This document shows, piece after piece, positions 23,716-34,875 of a DNA stretch of 64,000 bases; positions within the stretch are counted from its first letter, which is position 1; each line of letters begins with the position of its first letter. The DNA is taken from NCBI GenBank assembly GCA_037903475.1, contig JBAJFG010000232.1:1-64000 (forward strand), in the 5' to 3' direction. A program made the position numbers and the translations under genes. This DNA is from Ancylostoma caninum. Its lineage: Eukaryota; Nematoda; Chromadorea; Rhabditida; Ancylostomatidae. The notes beneath the pieces were generated by a model. That model was not told the DNA's origin and searched no databases. It was given only the letters and a program-made list of their open reading frames with translations.

Positions 23716-26700
23716 CACTTGTTGAAAGGAACAGTGTGCAGATGAGAAACGATTGGAATGAATAGATAGGGGGCCTCCACCTGCTTAAATATCCCTAGAA
23801 CAGCTTACACATCAATGCCAGATTTTTCCTTTTATTCGTTAATAACGACGACAATTATATTTTTTATTGCTTCTATTTGTAAGGTGATTTCGCCTTGAAA
23901 TCTCCGCTTTCTCGCTCGATCCCCCTCCCTCCCTATCACTTACCCATTTATGCCTAAACATAACGAGAACCATTGTTAAGCACTTTAGTTACCTCATTTG
24001 CATGTTGCACAATGTGATGCTTATGCGCAAAACCATATCTTCTTATCTTTCGTGATAGTCTTCAGGAATAGTTCGTTTATTGACGAAAACAAGATCTACA
24101 ACATCGATATTTTTTTGGATTCTCAGTCGTGAACGCGGCAAGCAATGATGACTTATGTACATTCTATGAGCTCACAGAGGGCACCTAACCCAGGCTCCAG
24201 CACGGCTTGTCGGTGGGCAAGCTGTGCGTCGCAAATGGGTCGAAAATCGAAGGGGGCTCCGTACGGGGTCGGCGGCGGAGCCGTACGGGGTCGGCGGTGG
24301 AAAAAACTTCGGGGTGTTCGTTGGTTCAAAGAAAAGGAATGCTTTGATAAAGACGATGTAAGACGAGAAAGGCTTGCAAAAGAACTGCTCGTAGCTTGAG
24401 CAGAACAATAGCGGCGATCCAGGTTGAGAAGTCCGATTGGAGCAGATCACTGGAGTAGAGGTTCCCATAATCCGAAGGACTCAAACGACTCCTGCGCTGC
24501 GGAATCTGCACGGTTTGAGTTGGATTCTTCAGAGATAGGAACTAGGGGAACACTAGAAGTTTTTGAAAAAGATCTGAACTTATGTAAACTAAAAAAGCAT
24601 ATGCTCACGTTTTGAGCCTGAATGATTGCAGGGCTCGAGACTTAACCGATTGACACCAAATCTGGGGTGAAAAAGCATCATGGTACTCACAATAAGTGTT
24701 TGATATCAGATCACAAAACTTATGTGAATCAAGAAATCGTATGCTCAACAAAGAGGCCACCTAGTTTCGGCAGGCTGGGCTAGAAGCTGAGCCTGTCCGG
24801 AGCATAATTTTTCTGGTGAAACACATAAATTTCCAGCCTTCTACGGTGCACCTACACTATTGTGGTAGCTATGTGCTATCATACGCTACAGATCTTCTCC
24901 TATATCACCTCCTGTCTTCCGAGTATTTCTCCTCCAACGCTCGCTCCAAGGTACTACCGCAAGCCGTTTAGTGGAGCCCTGCCGCGCTCCAATGCCAACA
25001 CCAATCGGTTGGCTCCGTGATTTTCGAAAGAGAGAATTTGTTGTTGTAAATCCGTTGAGTTTTATTGTTTTCGCTCTGTTGCGCTTGTTTTTATGTAAAC
25101 ATCCGTAATTGCAGGGAAGTGACGCTAAATTCATGAGATGGGTAACGTTTCGAATATCTTTGTAATAGGTGAACATCCAAAATTCGTTGGGCTTTGTGCT
25201 TGCCAATACTCTCTGTTGGGCTTGCTCATTTAAGAGTTATATATAGTTTCTGTATCTTCTAATATTGACAGAAAGGTCTGTGGTCTTCGAGAATTGCTCC
25301 TTGATTAGCTCTTGGGCCTCCGTATCGGTTACCAATAAAGTTTTTTTGTTTTATTTTTCTTCGCGTTATTCAAACATGTGTTCCTTTTTTCCGCAAGTAT
25401 ATAAATCGCTTCTACTTGAGGCTAGCGGTAACTTCATAGTTTTTCAGGTATTACCCTTTCTGAATGGTTCCTCAAAGAGGGAGGTGCCTTTCCGCAACGA
25501 AATGTTTTAGTTTTCCAATGATATTCCTAAGCCGGTAGGTAACCTACCCCTGCAACTTGCTTTGAAAATCACTCCTGTAGCTTTTTTCCCTTCACGGAAT
25601 CCTCTCAAATTTTACGTACAAAGATAGTTCTAGTCGCTCACGATTTTCAACATTATTTTGTGTGCCACCTTCGTTTTCTTCTCACAATCCAAGAACACTA
25701 TTTTCAAATGGGGCTTCGTTATGGTTACAACCCTAAGACAGGCTCGTGCTGGAGCCTGTCTTACTTAAACTTTGATTGCAATTACAACCTCATCACGGTT
25801 TCGGCCAAATGATCTAATTTTTACACTTTTTCGCTATGCATGTGATGTGATTCATTCCATTTCGATGTTTCCCAACCGCCATTTAGTAAAATCTCCTTCA
25901 AGAAGTGTCTTGCGGACAAAGTCGTAATTGCAGACAAAGTCGGATCAGGTCCTCTCTATGAGCTATAAGAGCTTCCTATACATTCCGTTTTCGCAAACAT
26001 TGCGGAAATTCCGATGGCGAGACACCAGTTGATCAATAAATTAGTAGCTACTTTTCTATAAACTGAAACAGATATAGTCTAGTGGGACAGTGCTTACACT
26101 ACAGTCCTTGTCAAAAAGATAGACGGATTGCGCGTGCGGTTTCATATCGTCGCGGTCGCAGAATCGCGACGGGACCTACCTGACCCTCTCACTTGGGGCG
26201 CAGTATCTCGGCATCCATCGCTCAGGTCCCAACGCGTTTATGTAGTGACGGAATCCGCCTATCTTTTTGAAAAGGACTATACATTGTTATCAAAAACTTT
26301 CCGACCTGGACCATTCCCAGATTAGCTACAGTAGGAAAATTCCGCGACAGACAAATACAGATCCTTCTACATTTAGAGCACTCCTCCTCCTGCCATACTA
26401 TTTGACTTATTCAATTTTATAGAAGTTCTCGTCACAGGATTCTGAATGTGAGGCATAAGGGCTGCACATACTTACAGCGACGACGATTTGGTCGCTACGC
26501 GATCAAACTTACAAACATCACAAAAGCTGCCGTGCTCATTCCACGCATATTCATTTTCAAGAACAAATCGTAGACGCGTGGCCGATTTTTACAAAATGTC
26601 ACCAGAAATGGTGTAGCGACCAAATCGCTTGTCAATTGCGACCTGTGAGTCTCCAGCGATTTTCCTCATTTCTCATGCAATCTCGTCGCTACGTCTAAAC

Positions 26701-27002
26701 GTTGCGACTGAATCGCTCAGTTTTTTGCTTCTTTTTCTTAGAAATTTCGTTTGTCTCGATTCATTTGTGTAGGTTTCTTACTATAACGGACTCCCCCTCG
26801 AGACCTGATGAGGATATGTGTAATAATTTCTCTTTTTCTAAGTGATAAAAACATCAAACAAGGCCTTTATGCCTGCTCGGAGGGAAATGTTGAAAAGGCA
26901 ATTAGAACGATTTTCTCTGGAATTTAAATTGCATATACATAACTGCATCTGAAAACAATTCAGGGAAGTTCATTAGTTAGTTCTACTGTGTTTGTTTTCT
27001 GA
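23716..27002. other. Intergenic with dispersed repeats
   Basis: Positions 24170-24850 are related to 58320-58760 (shared AAGGGGGCTYCGTA, CCGATTGGAGCA and GGAACACTA segments). They contain a direct repeat of GCCGTACGGGGTCGGCGG near 24262-24300. A perfect 11-bp hairpin, AAGACAGGCTC-GTGCTG-GAGCCTGTCTT, lies at 25735-25762. A 15-bp inverted repeat, CGATTTGGTCGCTAC, lies at 26484-26498 and 26613-26627. No gene was recognised. Confidence 0.5.
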
Positions 27003-30000
27003 CTATTGCGGTGTTCCGACTCCAAAGTATCCGTCGTCTTTGAGATCTCCTGGTTTGATGGCGGTGTCACCTCCCGCTTTTTCAGGATCAACCGCCAAAC
27101 GGCACGTCAGCAGTTGAGCTTCCAGATAGTTGGCTAAGGCTTTCTTCTGAAATTGGTTGATGAAATTGCACATAATGATCCACAAAATTTGCCGTAATGG
27201 TTTCAGAGTCGGCTACAACAACCTATGCAAAGATCTTTGCATTTTTCTCAATTATTTGAACAACTAAAAAGAGCCTAGCTTGCTCACGCGGACAGAGCAT
27301 TGATGGAGCTGACGAATCTACCGGATCTAAGGTGTACATCCCCGCATTACGGTCAATGTCTTAACCACCTGCTGTAATAGCCAGTTTTAGCGATATCTGG
27401 TGTTTTTTTTTTGTGATAAATGGGAACAAAAAACAATAAATACAACTAAGACTGGCCAAGACTTCAACGCAAGACAGCGGTGCGGTCGCGCTGCTGCTCA
27501 CGCTCATCAAATCCCTCAGCTTCATGGAAGCTCATTGTACCTCGAGAGCATTTTCATGTTTTGTAAGTAATGTCCTGCTTCTCTGGTTGCTAGATGATGA
27601 CAGCAGTGAGCATGAGACAGGGAATGATCCGACCACAGCCCACTGGTGTGGCCGAATCGAGTGAACGACCGCCTTACGCAGGCTCGGTCGCTTGCAATAC
27701 GTGAAGGAGGACCCATAAGCTATAATACATCCACAGTTCATTGGAGTCCGATCTGGTTGGATAACAAATGACTCAGAACCCCAAAAACAACTTGTCGACA
27801 AGCATTTTGCGAGCAAGTATCTGATCGCATCTGAAACTTACTTTTTCAAAAACTTGTTCGCCCGAAAATTTGTCGACAACCCGTATGAACTTGTCCTTGA
27901 CCCGTTCTACACTACAAAATTGCCCAAGGTAGGACCTGTGCATGTGAAGACTTGCACAACTGTCCTTCATTAGGAAGCAAACGCTTTCCTAGAACTGTAC
28001 TATAGCAACCATAGCCCTGATGTCCTATGGTTGCATCGTATGTTACGCGGGTATGAGAACATGACTCTCTTGTCGACAGGTTGTTCAGCTAAAAGGTTGT
28101 TAACAACTTTTTTCGCCAAAGGCTTGTTTGCAAGTTGCTTCTCGGAAGTTTCTTCTTTTCCTTGCCGACAAGTTGTCAGGAAAAAAGCTTGTCGGCAACT
28201 TGGTTTTGGGTGGCATGATGACGTCAAACTTGTCGACTTCCAAGATCGGCTGTTTATAAATCTCAGCATGACTTGAATTTCGTTATATCTTATGTTGAAC
28301 TGCACGCGAGATTAGTAGTCAGTTTATTCAGAACTGCCAACGTTTCGGAGCTATCTCCTTCTTCAGGGCCTGGAATGGGTAAAACAACTCTTGAAACTGC
28401 CCTATCAAGTGCATTAGCGATCAAGCTAAAGTCCAAAAACTTGTCGACAACGATTTGCAAGTTAAAAGCTTGATTGCAAGTTGTTTTTGGGCAAAGCTGG
28501 GCCGACAACTTGTTTTTGGGGTTCTGGGGATAGATCCAGCGCGTGATCAGGCGCCTGGGAAACACCATCCCGTTTTCGTGGAATCCTCGTGCGTTTCCTG
28601 CTATCCTATCATTAGACATGGATTGGGCTCGTTTTTTTTTCTCGGTCTTTTACACCCCCCCCCTGCCCCTCAGGCATTCGAAAAAGTCGAAATCTCGGAC
28701 ATGAACATCTCCGTGGGTGCCGCCTTCAAATACTATTTACGGGAAATGGGTTGTACTAGAGAAACCCAAAAGGGCAATTTATACTAGTTTCGTGCGTCAG
28801 TCGCGCATCAGTCGCACGCATCCATCTTCACTGCGAGGGATTTTTCGGTCAACGCGGCATGCACATCCTCAATGAAAAGAACGCGCGGCAACCACAAGGC
28901 CGTAAACGCGTGCGTCTGAACTGCAACTGCGATGCGACTGGGCCATATTCTTCATCATATGGACGCACGCGCTTCAGTCGCACGCATCCAGTATAAATTG
29001 CCCTAAAATGGTGTTTTTATTTGTTATTTAGAAAAAGTTTTGTGCAAACACAAACCGGATCACTTGCCGCATTCCGCTGTGCGCCACTTGGTCTCTGTAA
29101 TAATAATAATAATGTGATAATAATAATGTAATAATATTTTCTGTAATAAGCCTCATTAATGTCTGATTAACTTGAAATAAGGAAGTTTGTAGATTGATTT
29201 GTAGTAGCACACCTTTTTCTTCTTTTCAGTAGCTGATTCACTGGAATCACTGTCTGCCTTATATCTTTTACGACGTTTCTTCCTGTTCGATTGAGAAACT
29301 GATGACTTCCCTCTCTTTCTTGACTTCTCCTCCTCTTTGTCTAGCTGTTCTTTTAAGAGCCTTTTCTTTTTCTGTCTTCCTTTCTCATATATTAGGACAA
29401 TGATAGCGACGATCACTATCAACACCATTACTGTTGCAGCTGCGGCAATAATAATCATGGTAATGGATTCGTATTCATTTTCCGTTGAACTGAAAGTGAA
29501 CAACGAACATCTTCAAAATCGGAATTTCAATAGATCAACCAGGTATAAGTCAGCGTCCATTATATTCTCGACTCAAAGCACGGAGTTCCAGCTTATCCTG
29601 TGCCGTCTTAATCAGCAAGTTCAGCAATAAATCTCTAGAGTTCGCTCGTGTGTGTCCGATCGGCTGTCACCGAGCTTCCAGATTGTTGCGATTTCTCACT
29701 TCGCTCGCATGGACTAACCCCCATTCAGATAAAGTCTGCTTAAGGCTGCGATTTCTAGAAGCTGTGAACTGCTCCGCTAATGTTTTTTTTTTCACTACTA
29801 TGCACCGACGCGCCCCTACATGGTTGGGTACTCATCGGGTAATCCCTCTAACACTGTTACGCTGTTGCGGATAACTCATATGCGATGGTCTTCTTTCTCA
29901 CTACTGGACTTTGCGTTATCGTACTCACAAACCGACCTCATCGGTCTTCACGATAAGAGTAACCCCACACGGTATATGCCAATTGCACAACTTTGCCTGG

Positions 30001-30956
30001 CTGCTCTGTCTTACCATTCAGATTTATCAGACCTCGGGCATAATTCACAGCGACGCTGTCGCTGGGACCGCTCACTACAGTTTTGTACCGTTGCTCCTAT
30101 GCCAGCACGTAGATCTCGATATAAGCACGCTGGGTTTTGCAAAAAGCTTGCTTTTTCTGATAGAGAGTTTTTTTTTTATAATTGTACATTGTTTCCGTGT
30201 TCCGGCGGGTCTTCACGATGCGCACACTCAGTCCCAAGCTGCTTCTCAACAATCCGTCCGCGCTCGTTAGCGTGTCTCCCGCGATCATTTTGCAATTCGC
30301 CCGCGGGAGCGATCTTGGGCCGGCCGCGAGACAAGCGCGGGCGGGCCGCCAGAATTGCCTGAGTAAATGATAGTGACGATGGAAACGATATCCATCGATC
30401 GCCACGCCACATTTATTATCAGCGCGTGCCCGCCGAGAAAAGCGAATGCGTGTCTCTCATCTTCGTCTGTACTGCGTCAGATCCGCAATTGAGCCTTTCT
30501 TTATCACAACACGTGCGTGCGTCAAACGTCGAACCTATGTCTGTGCAAAATAGAATGAGAATGCCTCCGTGTAATGGGCAAAGACAAGACCTCAGCACCG
30601 CAAGTAGGTGTGAAACTTCAGCTTGTTTTGCCCTAAAAAGGTAATCTGCCACTCACTCTGGATGATGGCTCGTCTTAAATGGATCCTTCATCACTTTATC
30701 GGGTACTGTTGTTAACGGACCTGCCGACGTTTGCGTTTTAGTGGGAGCTGTAAAATGTGAAGAAAACTTGTGTTCGTCGTGGAGGTGCACAAATGCTATG
30801 TCCTTTTATCCATCAAATTTGGTCTTCGCCCTAGACATGAAACCGGTTTGCGTGACTGGTTTTTCATAAACATTTTTAAAAACCGTGTCTCACTAAAATG
30901 TAGTCCATCCCAACCTTTGGGGTGGATTAGGTACTCTATGGAACTTTCAGAAGTAT
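27003..30956 (-). CDS. Small single-pass membrane protein, tandem copy 1 (5' end missing)
   Basis: Four exons are visible: 30956-30894, 30747-30657, 29489-29213 and 27146-27003. All phases match (1, 2, 0) and the model ends at TAG, giving about 190 residues. The order is: a Ser/Thr-rich extracellular-type segment; a membrane helix of about 22 residues within TMIIIAAAATVMVLIVIVAI; a very basic segment rich in Lys, Arg and Glu (RQKKKRLLKEQLDKEEEKSR, then SNRKKRRKRYKADSDSSES); and a last exon reading KKALANYLEAQLLTCRLAVD..GYFGVGTPQ. The start codon must lie in a further upstream exon that ends in phase 1; I could not find it. The same four-exon gene recurs at 34.9-38.1 and 42.2-46.3 kb. The long introns hold a MITE (28771) and a repeat cluster (27785-28530). 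I do not recognise the family. Topology (extracellular N-terminus, cytoplasmic basic tail) is inferred from the positive-inside rule. Confidence 0.7.
27780..28530. repeat. Cluster of CTTGTCGACAA-type motifs in an intron
   Basis: The palindromic core TTGTCGACAA, or a close relative, occurs near 27791, 27868, 28070, 28226, 28440 and 28501, often next to GTTTTTGGG or GCAAGTTG. The segments between are not identical, so this looks like an old degenerate array. Confidence 0.55.
28771..29004. mobile_element. MITE family C, copy 1 (234 bp)
   Basis: It starts AGGGCAATTTATACTAG and ends CCAGTATAAATTGCCCT. The sub-terminal arms are rich in CGTGCGTC/GACGCACG. It lies in the last intron of membrane-protein copy 1. 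Relatives are at 59428, 60191 and 63645. Confidence 0.75.
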
Positions 30957-32339
30957 CTGTAACTAAGAACTTCGAAATGCGCAATCTTATGATCGTTTTT
31001 GAGAGAGGATGATTAACCAACCGTTTGACATTGCGATGAATATACAACTAAGGCACAACTTCTACATCCTATGATCGCATTGTGATGATGTGGGATATCA
31101 CAACAATTACATGGGCAATCGTGTAAACAGTGTCGAGCCTCCCATAGATAGTTTCCATATACACGACAATTTATGGTAGATGCGCGTTACCGATGCGACT
31201 AAGCGAAGAGGAATAGAACAACGCAAATTCCATTCAATTCGGAAATTCCATTCCCATCTCAGAAGCAGCTCGAACGGAGATGAGATCCATGCGCATTATA
31301 CTTCAGTGTTCGAACGAGTAATCGGATAACTCGTTGCAATATCAGATCTTGCAGGAGGCTTTTACTCCAGAGCAGTTAGCCTCGAAACAAAATTTTCGGA
31401 AGCTTTTACTTCGGAGCAGTTGGCCTCGAAACAAAATTTTTGGAAGGAAGGGGGTTATAGTGACAAGAAGAACTACAGCTCTTCCTTTCGAAAATGCTAC
31501 GGAATGACTGTGCACTTCCACCAATAGGCCACTGTACCTCTCGAAACGTAAAGCTTCGTTTTCTCATCTAAGCAACTTTGCGCAACAACTCAGCAAGGAA
31601 CAACCTCGTTATCTCTCGTTAAAGGCAGCACTCATAGGAATTTTCGTGTCCGACGTTTTGATCGTTTTGGAACCTTAGCAATTGTCCTAACAACTCTGCG
31701 AAAGAGGTAGTACGGAAAACTTGGTTGTTTCTCAGATATAACTAGTTCAATGTCCGAGATTCTGGATCAGCAGATCAGTGTGGGGTCGTTCGATCGAGTT
31801 ATGGCGGCAGTGCAGGATTGCTGCCAGATGATTTCATAGGCAGTTACTTCTTTTCTCGCGATATCAAAGCTCTTCCCTAGCACATAGCTTTCATTTTTTG
31901 TTCTGTTTGGAACTAAGAATTTTTCTCCTCGTCATTCTAAAACAAATCTACTTGCTTAGCCACTTGTATTGCTGGTTTTCGCCAGTTTTTCATTTCCGGA
32001 TTTTTTTCGTAGTTCTCGGTTCGTTTCAGAACTCGTTTATGTTCCTACTACACCTTGATCGGTCCGGATATCTTTCCAGAGTTTGTTCTCTTGCGTCAGT
32101 TTCAGGAACGCCACAAAACAAGTCGATACCCGATTTCTCCCACAAAACAGCTGACAAGAAGAGAGCGTTATCGACTTTTCGATCGGTCCACTTCGGATAG
32201 CTCACGCAACTTGGCCCAATCTACTCAGAAGCGGTGACCGATAGGTTCCAGAAAACGGGAATTTCGAAGGTTTCTACTGTTTTTGGCATTGTAGCGGTAA
32301 GCGGAATAGCGGAATAACTGCATACTCAGGCAACAACAC

Positions 32340-32560
32340 CGTGCGACCCGACGGCCAAATTGGCCAGAGCGGACCACCCGAGCTACCAAATTTGTGGGCG
32401 TGGCCTGTTACCGGGCGACCCGAGGGAATTAAGTGAAGCATCGGGCGACCCGAGGACATTGGATGAAATACCGGGCGAGCCGAGGGCATGATAGGAACCT
32501 ACCGGGTGGGTCGAGGGAATACTAAAAATTATCGGGCGACCCGAAGGCAAAGCTTGCGGA
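32340..32560. repeat. Degenerate CGGGCGACCCGAGG minisatellite
   Basis: About seven irregular units of roughly 30 bp carry variants of TACCGGGCGACCCGAGGG. A second patch with the same motif on both strands lies at 33440-33545. Confidence 0.6.
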
Positions 32561-34140
32561 ATTCAAGGCATGTGAAGAAAGCATCTCTAAATAGCATTGG
32601 AGAAAAGATTTTCATGCTAGCTAGATGCTATTCTTCTGCATTTTTCGAAAGAGTGGTTACTGGGAGACCAGTCAGGTTTTTTGAATGAGTCCCCGACTAA
32701 CAAAATCATTGGTTCCTCATTGAATTTGAACACGGATTATGCTATGACATGGACTTGTGAAATCCTTCAAAAAATCGAGAAAGAATGGAATTGATCCAGT
32801 AGAAGTGTTCAGTGGTCCGGAACCGATCTCTGTACAGCAAATTGCTCTTCTTGGTCTTCTGATTGTCTGCGCATCCGTACGTTTCACTGTCGTCGCCGTT
32901 CTCATTTTTGATTGATATTAAGGTGTGGGAAGGTGAGCAAATCCGGGCGACTGATATCTCATAAACATACATTTGGGTAAGAAGAAGAAACAATGAGCAA
33001 AAAAATTCAGAATGCCTATGAGATGGATCAATTGCTCTAGAATTTCTTACTGTGCAGGGCCCCGCGTTCACAATGGATAGCGGTGGACCCGTAGCACCCT
33101 AATTCCTAAAACGGACCCGCTTTTCTCGCAAGGTGGACCTCCACATCCTCGACGTGTCCCAGAGGAGTGATGAGAAGAACAACATTGAAGTCAAAACGGC
33201 ATGGTGTGTCGACACGAATGGCCGAGTGGATAAGAAAGCGGATTCCCAAGACAGAATTCAGTGTGAAGGACAGGTTAGAATCCTAAAGGTTGGAACAGCT
33301 GCGATAAAGCACTGGTTGGGGTTCGAAAAGTTTGCATTTTCCTTTCTGGACATTCTATGTTGAAATCTGCTTGTCTCCAAGCTGCCACGAGCAGATAAGC
33401 GCAGGTAGGGTTGACTTTGATTTTAACTGCCAAGTGAAGTGCGGGTGAGCCGACAGCATTTACAGTGCGACCCGACGGCCATTTCAGAGCGACCCGAGGA
33501 TAACGCGTAGGGTCACCGAGTAATCGCCGTCGGGTCGCCCTGTGTTATTGAGCATAGTATATGAGCTGATGTGGCCTAAAGTAACCACTGAAAATTGTTT
33601 ACTAGTTTTGCATATTCTGATAGATAAGGTGATAAGGGTCCCTTCAGGTACAAAAGTAATCGGGTTAGGCCTGGGGCATACTACATAGCGATGCCGGCGC
33701 TGCGACCGTTCACCATCACAAGTCTATTCATTTTCTTCACCGCGACGGTGTCGCAGTGAAGTATGCCATGAGCCTTAGGTAGGCAGGAATGAGAAGACAT
33801 GAATGGGGGATGTGATGATGTGAACGAAGTCTCGCGCATATTATAATACTTTCTACAAACTTTATGAAAACCCAACTTTAACTTATGCAACTTTCATTTC
33901 AACGTGCTCTGATCCGCAGCGCTCATCGCACAGTCCAACCGTGCAGAGTATTTCACACTAAAGGCATCAAAAACTTTGTAATGGACCCGTATCTCTAAGT
34001 TTCTTCGCATGTGAATGTCGCCTCACCATATTCACAGCTTCGCACTCGCCTCATGCAATTTCCTCACTTCAGCGCACTCTCAGTCACCGCAGTGGACCTG
34101 TCTCCCCTAAGGTAGACTGTAGGCTATTCATCTGGAGCGC

Positions 34141-34591
34141 GCAATGCAGATCGGCGTCGGAAAGACGGGGAGATGTCGCCGACGGTCCACACCTGCGATA
34201 GTGGTGCGCAGGCGCTCAGCAGTGGAGGAGATGTCGCTCGACGGGTCCACATCTGCGGGAGAGATGCGCTGCAGTTCAGTAGAGTGGAGCGTATACGTAC
34301 CCGGATGTGAGGCGAGCGAAGCGACCCTAAAAGAAGGGGTATAGGTCATGATGAGGTAAAATGGGGCGGCGTCTTCCCGCCGTTCGGCGTTGACTCATCC
34401 CCACTCACATTCAAATTTGCATGGGCAACTATGGTGAAATCGCGGGCGAATTAGTGCGAGTAGGTCCTGAAGGGCAGGGCGAGGGTTCGAATGAACCAAT
34501 CGCAGACATATCGCCCACCCGCTTTTGCCTCATCATAACCCACACCCTAAAAGAAGCCTGAGGGTCCGGAATTAGCCAGACATCGGGCTGG
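34141..34591 (+). mobile_element. Helitron-like 3' end, interrupted by a MITE
   Basis: GGTCCACA-bearing subrepeats precede GGCGAGCGAAGCGACCC. After the inserted MITE, the end reads GTCCGG..CCAGAC (imperfect hairpin), six bases, then CTGG followed by T. CTGG fits the Helitron CTRR terminus. The same terminus occurs intact at 39517-39545. The 5' end of the element was not located. Confidence 0.55.
34337..34547. mobile_element. 211-bp MITE with 9-bp target duplication (Mutator-like)
   Basis: The ends are GGGTATAGGTCATGATGAGG on the left and CCTCATCATAACCCACACCC on the right, which are imperfect inverted repeats. TAAAAGAAG flanks the element on both sides (34328-34336 and 34548-34556). The related Helitron end at 39.5 kb has this site once (CCCAAAAGAAG), which serves as an empty site. 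A 9-bp duplication is typical of Mutator-like elements. Confidence 0.7.
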
Positions 34592-34875
34592 TACTAAATT
34601 TAGATGGTCCCCATATTGTGATCTGCGATGCAAGTCGTTCATCAGATCACATAACGAACCAAATATCAAATACAGTAATATTTTTTGCGACCGATTGGCG
34701 GAACTTGACATCATAGTGGATGTTGAAAAATAACTAAAGGAAACCTTTATGCAGAACGAAATGTTAATAACACAACAAAAACGATTCTCTCTAGTATTTG
34801 AAGTGCATATACATAGCTTCATCTGAAAGTAATTAAGGGGGTTCATTAGTTAGCTCTACTATGTTTGTTTTCTGA

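Larger units (their letters stand above)
30957..34875. other. Spacer between membrane-protein copies 1 and 2
   Basis: It holds the conserved upstream block of copy 1 (to about 31160), a 43-bp imperfect direct repeat at 31356-31445, CGGGCGACCCGAGG repeats at 32340-32560 and 33440-33545, and a Helitron 3' end with an inserted MITE (34141-34591). A plus-strand open stretch at 33127-33282 resembles an exon but has no partner. Confidence 0.45.

Noticed and set aside
27780..28530. Repeated TTGTCGACAA sites as a possible CRISPR-like array.
   Set aside because: Repeats are short, irregularly spaced and not identical, and the genome is eukaryotic.
32737..33282. Plus-strand pieces with a hydrophobic run (QIALLGLLIVCASV) and a later exon-like stretch (SQRSDEKNNIEVKTAWCVDT).
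   Set aside because: They could form a signal or membrane segment plus an exon, but no start, acceptor or phase-consistent junction links them.
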